A stretch of DNA of 64,000 bases. Source: an uncultured Lachnospiraceae bacterium (GTDB lineage Bacteria; Bacillota; Clostridia; Lachnospirales; Lachnospiraceae). Where the stretch lies: NCBI GenBank assembly GCA_910577645.1, contig CAJTOL010000007.1:65375-129374 (forward strand), read 5' to 3'. Position numbers and translations under genes: made by a program. Positions 35,365-43,852 of this stretch are shown in pieces; the first letter of the stretch is position 1; every line of letters starts with the position of its first letter. Below the pieces are notes generated by a model that was not told where the DNA came from, did no database searches, and saw nothing but the letters and a program-made list of their open reading frames with translations.

Positions 35365-37323
35365 GTTTCCGTCCCCTTTCGGGGTTATCTATTTCTCAAT
35401 CGAGAAGAGAGCGGTTTACACATACGGCGCAAAACAGTTTCCGTCCCCTTTCGGGGTTATCTATTTCTCAATGCAAACGCAATAATACAGGGAGCAGGTG
35501 AATAATTGTTTCCGTCCCCTTTCGGGGTTATCTATTTCTCAATTGTAAACCTTGACAATTTAGTGGAGGATGGACACGGGTTTCCGTCCCCTTTCGGGGT
35601 TATCTATTTCTCAATGATAAAGATGGATACGTTTTAGCATAGGCGGGACTAGTTTCCGTCCCCTTTCGGGGTTATCTATTTCTCAATGAAAAAATATGAA
35701 TTTACAGGAACAAATGAATTAAGGTTTCCGTCCCCTTTCGGGGTTATCTATTTCTCAATTGATGTACAGGACAGACTGGCAAATGTACTTGACATTGTTT
35801 CCGTCCCCTTTCGGGGTTATCTATTTCTCAATGATACGATGATAATTTCATCCATGTATTTGCAAACGTTTCCGTCCCCTTTCGGGGTTATCTATTTCTC
35901 AATGATATCGGAAAAATACGAGGTATGGGGCGATAAGGCGAATGTTTCCGTCCCCTTTCGGGGTTATCTATTTCTCAATTGGAAGGTGGAGAATATGACA
36001 ATTAAAATTTTTGGTTTCCGTCCCCTTTCGGGGTTATCTATTTCTCAATAAGCTGGAAAAGAGCAAAGAAAAATCGGATTCCGTTTCCGTCCCCTTTCGG
36101 GGTTATCTATTTCTCAATGGAAAGAAGATTCTGAAAATAATAACGTTGAACCAAGGTTTCCGTCCCCTTTCGGGGTTATCTATTTCTCAATGGGTATTGT
36201 CTTCCGTCTGGTTACTGCTTTTTGCGTTTCCGTCCCCTTTCGGGGTTATCTATTTCTCAATAAGTCTGGACAGAATAAAGGTAAGTTCCTTTATTTCGTT
36301 TCCGTCCCCTTTCGGGGTTATCTATTTCTCAATGCTGGAAGGTGAAGATTATGATTGATATTTTTAAAGTTTCCGTCCCCTTTCGGGGTTATCTATTTCT
36401 CAATTTGACAAAGAAGAATGTGCGGCGTTTTTGGGCTTTAGTTTCCGTCCCCTTTCGGGGTTATCTATTTCTCAATGGAGATATAAAAAGGAGAAGGAGT
36501 GAAGATTATGGTTTCCGTCCCCTTTCGGGGTTATCTATTTCTCAATAGTCTCTGCTGCGGGATATGAGTGAGGGAGAGCTAGTTTCCGTCCCCTTTCGGG
36601 GTTATCTATTTCTCAATAAGCCTATGCGAACGGTAACATTAAGTATGCTGGTTTCCGTCCCCTTTCGGGGTTATCTATTTCTCAATTCGATGATATTTTT
36701 GACAACTACATTTTTGGCACAGTTTCCGTCCCCTTTCGGGGTTATCTATTTCTCAATGACAACTACATTTTTGGAACAGTTGAAGCCGAAAATGAGTTTC
36801 CGTCCCCTTTCGGGGTTATCTATTTCTCAATATGAAACTGATTGATTGCACATTCCGTCTTGATGCGTTTCCGTCCCCTTTCGGGGTTATCTATTTCTCA
36901 ATGATTTAGGGAACTATCTTGAAATGACAGACAACGTTTCCGTCCCCTTTCGGGGTTATCTATTTCTCAATGAAAAGAAAGGAGGTATAGGTATGGAGGT
37001 AATAGTTTCCGTCCCCTTTCGGGGTTATCTATTTCTCAATTTGTCCTACTTTAGCAATAACAGAGAGCACAACGCGTTTCCGTCCCCTTTCGGGGTTATC
37101 TATTTCTCAATCATACGCCGTATTTATCAAAGCCATTTCCAGTTTTGGTTTCCGTCCCCTTTCGGGGTTATCTATTTCTCAATGCGGCTTAAATTTTTAG
37201 TAGAATCCGGACTCATAGCGTTTCCGTCCCCTTTCGGGGTTATCTATTTCTCAATAATTCCGGAGGGTTGGAAGTGTGGGGAGAATTGTTTCCGTCCCCT
37301 TTCGGGGTTATCTATTTCTCAAT
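35365..37323 (-). CRISPR. Type III-A CRISPR array, 28 repeats and 27 spacers
   Basis: Twenty-eight copies of a 36-base repeat, all identical by eye, separated by spacers of 32-40 bases. On the plus strand the repeat begins GTTTCCGTCC, holds CCCC-TTTC-GGGG and ends ATTTCTCAAT. On the minus strand it has the CCCC-GAAA-GGGG hairpin and ends ACGGAAAC, the same 8-base crRNA handle known for the S. thermophilus Csm system, so the array is transcribed on the minus strand from a leader at 37324-37461. The leader-distal repeat (35365-35400) is perfect and abuts cas1 coding sequence directly. Open frames through the array are artefacts of the repeat. Confidence 0.98.
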
Positions 37324-37461
37324 ACTCTCCTCATCACACCTTGATTTTACTGGCTTTTTTCTCAAGTTTGCGGCGGAAAACGGAAAATCTAAGTAAAAAA
37401 GCATTTCTTTTTTTAAAACTGCTCCCTATCCCTTGATTTTCCGTATGCGGCGCAAAATGGC
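37324..37461 (-). promoter_or_regulatory. CRISPR leader
   Basis: AT-rich 138-base stretch between the csm5 stop and the first repeat, upstream of the array in the inferred direction of transcription. It has long A and T runs and an inverted repeat ACGGAAAATC (37380-37389) with GATTTTCCGT (37435-37444). No open frame. The leader role is inferred from position and array direction. Confidence 0.7.
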
Positions 37462-38586
37462 TTATTTAAGTACTTCAATTTTTCCCATCCCCATATCATA
37501 AAGCTGATTATGATACCGGGTACACTTGCAAACATGTGGGGCTACATTTAATCGAAGATCTCTATCGTGTTTATGCCTCTGATAAATTTTAAATCCTAGT
37601 GTATTTTTAAACACCACATCTACAATTGGAACTGTTTTCTTCTCATACAATGCATATAATACCGTTTTTGATAAAAATCCAACTCCACCTCCCAGCCATA
37701 CAACACCTTCCTCAGCGGTTCCCCGATGGAACTTTGAGTAAAAATAATCATAACAAATCTGATGAAAATAGTTCAATGCCGCCAAAATAGTTTCCATTGT
37801 ATATGGACATTCTTCATGAATTGTAACATCAAAGAGAATCTCTGTACCAGGTATTAAAGCTTCTCTTAAAATCGGCAGTGGCTTTTCCTCTCCTTTTAAA
37901 GTATAATCTACCTTCTGACTCAATGTCAATTGTTTCAAAGAGATTGGCTGACTATCACTGATAATAAGCCCAGATAAGTTACAATTCACTGCATCCAGAA
38001 CTTTTTCTTCTCTCCGGTTTAATGTATGAAATCCATGTGTCTCTAACTCCCTTGTTTCTGATGAAAGGCATTGATTTCTCCCAGCTTTTTGCCTTGCATT
38101 CTCATCAATTTTATTTTTTAAACTATAAAATTTCTTTGGGTTTTGATGAATCTCATTTGCCAATAATGCGGTTCGGATCATACCCTTGATACTACTTCCA
38201 GGTACATAAGGCAATCCATAGGGATCTTTTACGAAGCAGGCGATTTCTTTTGTAGTAGCAGCTTTTCCTGTTTTCGTCTGCAAAAAAGCATCTCCAGTAT
38301 TCAGTTCATATTTCTTCCATTTTTCATATTCATATGTTTTGTATCCCTGCTGCTTCAACCAAATTCCGAATGGCTCTTTATCGTTTTTTACCATGTATTC
38401 CATGTATGCCTGATCTTGTCTCTTCTTTCGAAAAGCTGCATACATTTTTTCCATATCTGGAACAATGATTTTTTGTTCCATAGGCAGGATAATGTATTCT
38501 TTTTTTCCAATCGCTTTTCCATCTCCGATAAAAATAGGCGACAATGCTGTAATTTTTACCTTATAATGGTTTAACCTCTCTCCCAT
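37462..38586 (-). CDS. csm5: Csm5, RAMP subunit capping the crRNA 3' end region
   Basis: RAMP-family subunit of the Csm complex. The N-terminal YKVKITALSPIFIGDGK and the GLPYVPGSSIKGMIRTALL loop are typical of Csm5/RAMP proteins, and a glycine-rich WLGGGVGFLSK lies in the C-terminal half. 374 residues, the usual length. It is three bases from csm4 and is followed by the CRISPR leader, so the cas operon transcript may run into the array. Confidence 0.9.
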   Translation of the reverse strand: MGERLNHYKVKITALSPIFIGDGKAIGKKEYIILPMEQKIIVPDMEKMYAAFRKKRQDQAYMEYMVKNDKEPFGIWLKQQGYKTYEYEKWKKYELNTGDAFLQTKTGKAATTKEIACFVKDPYGLPYVPGSSIKGMIRTALLANEIHQNPKKFYSLKNKIDENARQKAGRNQCLSSETRELETHGFHTLNRREEKVLDAVNCNLSGLIISDSQPISLKQLTLSQKVDYTLKGEEKPLPILREALIPGTEILFDVTIHEECPYTMETILAALNYFHQICYDYFYSKFHRGTAEEGVVWLGGGVGFLSKTVLYALYEKKTVPIVDVVFKNTLGFKIYQRHKHDRDLRLNVAPHVCKCTRYHNQLYDMGMGKIEVLK

Positions 38587-38589
38587 ATA

Positions 38590-39507
38590 CTATACCCCCA
38601 TAAATAATGGCTTTGCATATCGGTATACTGCATGTCCTCCGCCTGCTGATACGTCATAAATATCACCGCTAAAGCGGTTCTTGAAACAAGAACCAGCTAC
38701 AAAAACATACAAATCTCTTTTTCTTCGTTGTTCTTCTGCATAAGTGTCCGAAGCAACAAATCCAGAACGCTTTGCTAATAAATAAGTAGAACCCTCCAAT
38801 GCCTGTGGCAATTCATCTTTTTGAGGCAATGCCATTGACAACGTCATATAATATCCGGACTGGCGATTCAACATTTCTTCCAAAGCAGAACTGTTTTTTC
38901 CATAGAACAGTTCAAACTTACCCAACCCAGAAGCTCGTTTTCCTCCAATCCCAACCAATGAGACAGCTTGGAGTAATGTTTCTGCCAATTCAAGTTCCTT
39001 CTCACTTTGATACGCAATGATCACATATAGTCCATTTCCTTTTTTGAAATAATAGGTTCCAACATGAAATGGCAGGGTATCATCTTCCTTTCGGACAGCT
39101 GCCATTGTCTGGTGGCAAGCCTCTCCAAAATTTTCCATCGGATCTGTATCCGCTTCCCACTTTCCCTGTAAATACAGAGCAAAAGATTCTACTGGTAAAT
39201 ATTTTAGATTTTTGTGTTTCTTTTTTGCTATTGAAGAACCACTGTTATCTGTATGCTCAATTGGAAAAATCGGCTTTGGAACCATATATTGGTTTCCTCT
39301 ATAAGGCATCGCATCTGAAAACAGCAACTTTCCAATCTTCACCGCTTCAAAAAGCTCATCTGACAGTTGCATTTTCAAAGCTTCTATGTATAGGGCTGAA
39401 AAGAGTGTATCTGAAGCAAATGTATACACACTATCATTTAAAAAGCCATTTCCAAAATGAACCCCAACCGGAAACTGTAATTTAAATATAGAATAATCCA
39501 TCGCCAT
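38590..39507 (-). CDS. csm4: Csm4, RAMP subunit binding the crRNA 5' handle
   Basis: Cas5-like RAMP protein that holds the crRNA 5' tag and contacts Cas10. The N terminus FKLQFPVGVHFG and the glycine-rich VSLVGIGGKRASGLGKFEL near the C-terminal third match the family. The 305 residues are full length. Part of the tightly packed cas10-csm2-3-4-5 run. Confidence 0.9.
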   Translation of the reverse strand: MAMDYSIFKLQFPVGVHFGNGFLNDSVYTFASDTLFSALYIEALKMQLSDELFEAVKIGKLLFSDAMPYRGNQYMVPKPIFPIEHTDNSGSSIAKKKHKNLKYLPVESFALYLQGKWEADTDPMENFGEACHQTMAAVRKEDDTLPFHVGTYYFKKGNGLYVIIAYQSEKELELAETLLQAVSLVGIGGKRASGLGKFELFYGKNSSALEEMLNRQSGYYMTLSMALPQKDELPQALEGSTYLLAKRSGFVASDTYAEEQRRKRDLYVFVAGSCFKNRFSGDIYDVSAGGGHAVYRYAKPLFMGV

Positions 39508-39512
39508 CCCTC

Positions 39513-40166
39513 TTAATCATTTAATATGTTCTGACATTTTTCCAGTACTTCATCAGAAACTTCTCCAATCACTGTCACAACTTCCAGCTCTTTAAACTTC
39601 ACTTTTCCATATCCACGAGAACCGCTTCCTCCTAAATAGTCATATTCCAATAATCGGAAGCCTTCTTTCAGGATTTTAAAATCCTCCTCCATTTGTGCTT
39701 CGTCATTCATTTCATAAATCAGGTTCAGTTCAAATTCCGATCCTCGTACTGCTCGTTCAATTTGTCTTGGGTTCGCTACTGCCGTTGTTCTGCTGATAGT
39801 ATTTTCAAATTTAATTTCTGTTTTGCTTGTTAATCCCTGCTCCTTCAAGCTCTCCCAATTGCACATGAGCATATCGCTAAACAGAATTCGTCCAGTCCTA
39901 ACCGGCTTTTTCGCACTGCCAAATAGCGATAGTAAGCACTCTGCATCCTCATCTGGGATTGTTGCTACTGTTGTATTATAGCGTTTTGCCAGCAGACTTC
40001 TCATTTTCCCTTTCAAACTGCTTCCTGGTATCATCGGATTTCCTGTCCGCACATCTTTTATAATCGGAGAGTCTACTGCTCCAATCGCTGAAAAAGCTCC
40101 TGATGCTCCAATGTGCATTCCTGTAACCAGTTCAATCACTCCTGTAATCTGTACTTTTGCAAACAT
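39513..40166 (-). CDS. csm3: Csm3, backbone RAMP and target-RNA endonuclease
   Basis: Backbone subunit present in several copies per complex; it cuts bound target RNA every six bases. The catalytic aspartate is D32 in GAVDSPIIKD, matching D32/D33 of characterised Csm3. The segment GNPMIPGSSLKGKMRSLL and the C-terminal GGSGSRGYGKVKF are family signatures. 217 residues. RNA cleavage should be intact. Confidence 0.93.
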   Translation of the reverse strand: MFAKVQITGVIELVTGMHIGASGAFSAIGAVDSPIIKDVRTGNPMIPGSSLKGKMRSLLAKRYNTTVATIPDEDAECLLSLFGSAKKPVRTGRILFSDMLMCNWESLKEQGLTSKTEIKFENTISRTTAVANPRQIERAVRGSEFELNLIYEMNDEAQMEEDFKILKEGFRLLEYDYLGGSGSRGYGKVKFKELEVVTVIGEVSDEVLEKCQNILND

Positions 40167-40184
40167 ATGTATCCCTCCAAAAAA

Positions 40185-40580
40185 TCAGTCTTTTCCGCCA
40201 TAAAACTTCTGAAACGCAACCAACGCTTCCATATAACGGCTAAACAACAAATAATTCTTACGTTTCCCTTGAATCGCATTTAAATGCTGTAATAGTTGTG
40301 CCTCTTCTGCAAATCCCTTGACATCACTATTACCATTTCGCCCCATTTCATATACCATACGAACTCTCAGATATTGAATTCTTTCAACGATTTCCTCTGG
40401 TAATTCTTCTGTCGGGCATTCGATTGCATCATTATAAATATCTGCAGTCATAGCCAAAAGATTTCGAAGCTTTGAAGTTGTAACTAGCCCAACCGTATTT
40501 CCTCTTTTATCTTTTTTCTCTGCTAATTTTTTTATTACTTCTTCTGCGATGTCTACATAGTTATTCGTATTTAGCTTCAC
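40185..40580 (-). CDS. csm2: Csm2, small subunit of the Csm complex
   Basis: Small, mostly helical subunit that lines the target RNA along the complex. The 131 residues show the family segment TTSKLRNLLAMTADIYN and LRVRMVYEMGRN. Position between cas10 and csm3 confirms it. It abuts cas10 without a gap. Confidence 0.88.
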   Translation of the reverse strand: MKLNTNNYVDIAEEVIKKLAEKKDKRGNTVGLVTTSKLRNLLAMTADIYNDAIECPTEELPEEIVERIQYLRVRMVYEMGRNGNSDVKGFAEEAQLLQHLNAIQGKRKNYLLFSRYMEALVAFQKFYGGKD

Positions 40581-42902
40581 CTATAATACCTCCTTCTCTC
40601 TTGTTAAATATACATATAAATACATTGCGGTTATTACTTGCTGACACTCCTTAGAGTCACCGATCCAATGATACAGATTTTGTGAAAATCTGCGATAAAC
40701 TTCCCACTGTTTCTGATCGTTTTCCTGTTCTGGTTCTAACCGGGATAACAAATACACCAATCGTGCCCGATTCAGTTTTTTATCTTCTGTGTTTCCATAC
40801 TGTTCCTTTATAAAATTCAGCAGACGATAAAGAAACGCTTTTCCTCGTTCATTGCTGTGTTCGAAAAAATTATAAACTTCCTGAAACTTCTCACCCATAA
40901 CTTTTTCCAAAAATATATTCCATGAGTATGTTCCATTATGGTCAAATAGTGTAATTCCATTCTTACCATCCAGATTTTTAGAAAGTTGCTCTAACTCTGC
41001 AACCTCCTTGGCTATGATATTGATTGGATAGCCAGAATGATACATACCAATTCCACCTGAAATAGTCAATGTCCCTTGCGTAAAACGTTCAAATGCCATT
41101 TTCAAGTCAATGAATGATGCAATGACATCATTCCAGGCGCCTGCCAAAAAGACATCATCTCCACCGGAATATACAATTACCGCATTTCGTTCCCCACGTC
41201 TTCCTAATCGTTCTTCCTCTCCATACTTCAAAATATAGTTGATATATCCCTTGAAAAATAGTGATAACTGTCTGGATAATGTTGCTGTTCTGGATAGTGT
41301 TACATAACGTTCATCATCCCCTTCTCTGTGAAAGCCATATACAAAAGCATGTCCCAAATTGTCAACATCTGCTCGCAAAATCGCAATCCGTTCAATGCCT
41401 TCCGCCTTTTGAGCCAATTGTTCAAAGGTATCTCCTGTTGTATAATCGCCAACCCACAGTTTCGTTGTTACATGTTTTCCCGTATATATTTCATTTTTCG
41501 TATAACAACGTACATAAGATTCTGACTCCATACGTCTGCGTAGCGTATCTTCTGTATCTGCCACCAGATATTTTCCACCTGGAAGCGGCAATCCATCCGT
41601 CTCCCTTTTATTTATCACGGTAAAAAACTTTTCATGCAAAATCTTTCCTGACATTTTTTCCAAGGCAGCACATGTTGCACAATGATTCTTTTCATCACAC
41701 ACATCCATACGTCTGCAAATCTCACATTCACGGTCTTTTTTCACATCTGTTCCATTTAATGTCAAAATTTCCTCAAAAGAATATCGATGCATCTTTTTTT
41801 GAGAAATTTGCTGTGAAATGGTTCGGTAAAGATCTGCATAACTTCCCTTTGGAACATTTTTCAAGTGATCGGCACTACATTCTGCATACCCGCCTGCAAT
41901 ATAAAGTGCAGTACCAAACTGTTCTAAAAACCATTGATTGATATCTGCTTCGAACTGTTCTATATTAGATTTTATAATTTTCGTATTTGGCAGAATTAAA
42001 AAGCTGCGACCTCCGCCACAATAGATCAAATTTGTACGACAGAGTGATAGCCGTTCTAAAAGTTCATCAATCAAATGTTCCATCATAATTTCCAGATAAA
42101 AACTGCGCGCTCTTAAACCTTTCAAAGCCCCTTTGCTGCTAATTGTATAGATAAAGTTCTGAATACCAGACACATCCAGCGAATACAGCAAAAACATTCT
42201 TTTTTCATTGGTCTCTTTTCCCTGTATCAATAGTTGCTCACGATAGTCTTTTTCTCTATGTTCAATAAAATACTGCTCTATGCAAAGGGCAAGTGCTGCT
42301 GTCATTTTTACATGATCATACAGCGATATATCTGCCAGTTCCCGTTTTGAAGTAGATGAGGGAATATATGATAAATTTGCTTCTAATATAGATAGCAGAG
42401 AATTCATATACTCCCCTGTAAGAGTAATTCCCCGCAAATTTTCAGTAATATTTTGGATTATTTTTTGATAAAAAGATTCTTCCATAATTGTAGTTTCAGC
42501 TACCGGAAAGTTAATTCCTTTACTAAAATTCATCGTCTGCTTTGCAAAATGATGTTTCCCCTGATTCCCATTCAAAATATTAAAAATACTGGCCAATGGA
42601 ACTGTTTTATCAAAACCATCTTCCATATCATAACTTTCTCGTCTATCAACCGCTGCTGCAACATTATCTGCGTAATATGTCAAATAGGCCATATCATCTA
42701 CTGAAATATTAGCATGTTTGAGATGACTTCCATGATGGTAACGAACACATTTTAGAATCTCTTCATCATGAATATTAGCTTCATCCTTCAAATAATCATA
42801 CCCACTTTGACTATGGTTTCGACCATCACCGCTTCGGTAAACAATTTTTCCGATATCATGCAGTAAACTGCCGATCACCAATTTTATCTGTCTATCTGTC
42901 AT
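40581..42902 (-). CDS. cas10: Cas10/Csm1, HD nuclease and cyclic-oligoadenylate synthase
   Basis: Large subunit of the type III-A effector. The N-terminal HD nuclease domain has GSLLHDIGK (H15, D16) and RYHHGSH, for target-activated ssDNA cleavage. Two palm domains follow; the second has GGDD at residues 580-583 in YSGGDDVFLAG, the site that makes cyclic oligoadenylate. A zinc knuckle CEIC...CATC lies near residues 395-415. Both activities should be intact, and Csm6 is present to use the second messenger. Overlaps cas6 by 11 bases. 773 residues. Confidence 0.95.
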   Translation of the reverse strand: MTDRQIKLVIGSLLHDIGKIVYRSGDGRNHSQSGYDYLKDEANIHDEEILKCVRYHHGSHLKHANISVDDMAYLTYYADNVAAAVDRRESYDMEDGFDKTVPLASIFNILNGNQGKHHFAKQTMNFSKGINFPVAETTIMEESFYQKIIQNITENLRGITLTGEYMNSLLSILEANLSYIPSSTSKRELADISLYDHVKMTAALALCIEQYFIEHREKDYREQLLIQGKETNEKRMFLLYSLDVSGIQNFIYTISSKGALKGLRARSFYLEIMMEHLIDELLERLSLCRTNLIYCGGGRSFLILPNTKIIKSNIEQFEADINQWFLEQFGTALYIAGGYAECSADHLKNVPKGSYADLYRTISQQISQKKMHRYSFEEILTLNGTDVKKDRECEICRRMDVCDEKNHCATCAALEKMSGKILHEKFFTVINKRETDGLPLPGGKYLVADTEDTLRRRMESESYVRCYTKNEIYTGKHVTTKLWVGDYTTGDTFEQLAQKAEGIERIAILRADVDNLGHAFVYGFHREGDDERYVTLSRTATLSRQLSLFFKGYINYILKYGEEERLGRRGERNAVIVYSGGDDVFLAGAWNDVIASFIDLKMAFERFTQGTLTISGGIGMYHSGYPINIIAKEVAELEQLSKNLDGKNGITLFDHNGTYSWNIFLEKVMGEKFQEVYNFFEHSNERGKAFLYRLLNFIKEQYGNTEDKKLNRARLVYLLSRLEPEQENDQKQWEVYRRFSQNLYHWIGDSKECQQVITAMYLYVYLTREKEVL

Positions 42903-43641
42903 CCTTCTCCCTCTTTTCTAACTTAATCGCTCCCATTCCCAGGGATGTTTTAATACCTACCCCAGAATATTCTCCAAATTGAAATAACGCATGTGCAAAA
43001 TTTACCATGGTCTGTGCCCCTTTTATTTTTAAAGTAATTTTTCCAATATAAGAGGGAATTTTTACACCTTCCAAATGATAGGAAACACTCTTTAAATCAT
43101 ACCATACCATCTGTGTATTGTCACACAAATAGGCTAACGTCTCTTCATCTTTCATCCCCTCATCACCGACCACTGCATCATATTTGTTCATCAAACTTTG
43201 GTAAATGCAACGTATATCTGGAAAAAAAAGATACCGTCCATTTTGCTTAAATGCAGTTGGACTAATAAAATGAATTTGCAGATATCTGGAACATTGCCCC
43301 TTGTAAAACAGTTCAGCCAGTTTCTTCAAAGAGTATTCTTCATAGCCTTTTTGGAGAATTTTTATTGGATTCTCCAAATTATACAGTGTAATCTCTTCCA
43401 ACGTTTCTAACCCATCCTGAAGAATATATTGAAACGATTCCTGACTCAGACAATTGATGATCCAATACCAACTCGATTTTCTTTTTTCCAAATGCTGCGT
43501 ATATGGATGCAGCTGAGATTGATGCATAAGTTTCGCATATTCTGGTGAAATCTGTTCCATCAAAAAGCCATGAAATCTGGATGCCATTTGGTATGACAAA
43601 ATTCCATCAGTATCCAATTTCATCTCTAATCTAATTAACAT
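42892..43641 (-). CDS. cas6: Cas6, pre-crRNA processing endoribonuclease
   Basis: Cuts the repeat in pre-crRNA to leave the 8-base 5' handle. Two ferredoxin-like folds end in the family's glycine-rich loop GVGIKTSLGMGAI. A candidate general-base His is in the N-terminal region (RFHGFLM). The start at 43641 follows AGGAGGGGG; six further codons lie upstream. It is the first gene of the cas operon, with a promoter 35-60 bases upstream. Confidence 0.88.
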   Translation of the reverse strand: MLIRLEMKLDTDGILSYQMASRFHGFLMEQISPEYAKLMHQSQLHPYTQHLEKRKSSWYWIINCLSQESFQYILQDGLETLEEITLYNLENPIKILQKGYEEYSLKKLAELFYKGQCSRYLQIHFISPTAFKQNGRYLFFPDIRCIYQSLMNKYDAVVGDEGMKDEETLAYLCDNTQMVWYDLKSVSYHLEGVKIPSYIGKITLKIKGAQTMVNFAHALFQFGEYSGVGIKTSLGMGAIKLEKREKDDR

Positions 43642-43673
43642 TTCCCCCTCCTGCTCCATTTTTATCTAAACAA

Positions 43674-43702
43674 AGTATACCATTTTTACAGCTAGAAAGC
43701 AA
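43674..43702 (-). promoter_or_regulatory. Promoter of the cas6-cas10-csm operon
   Basis: On the minus strand TTGCTT (43697-43702) and TATACT (43674-43679) are 17 bases apart, about 33 bases before the cas6 start codon. A fair sigma-A promoter; no operator is evident. Confidence 0.6.
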
Positions 43703-43820
43703 TGCGAAAGCCCTATCCCGTTCTTATTCCCATTCTCATAAAAAAGGGGCGTCTATTAATTGTGCCCGCCTCAACGTGAGGTATCTTTAAATGAAAACAA
43801 GGGCGCCGCTCCATCATCTA

Positions 43821-43842
43821 ATTTCATGATTTTGCGACACCC
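43821..43842. repeat. Partial family A element end
   Basis: The block TTTCATGATTTTGCGACACCC matches, with a small insertion, the outer end of the family A element at 53191-53211. Only one end is present, so it looks like a decayed copy. It lies between the cas operon and the dsdA fragment. Confidence 0.4.
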
Positions 43843-43852
43843 TTCTAACATA

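Noticed and set aside
35686..37436. Long plus-strand open frames through the array with repeated peptides such as VSVPFRGYLFLN
   Set aside because: They are translations of the CRISPR repeat in different frames; spacing and content follow the repeat units, and there is no ribosome binding site.
35401..37461. Similarity between the first spacer (TACGGCGCAAAAC) and the leader (TGCGGCGCAAAATG)
   Set aside because: Only about ten shared bases, which is within chance; not enough for a self-targeting claim.
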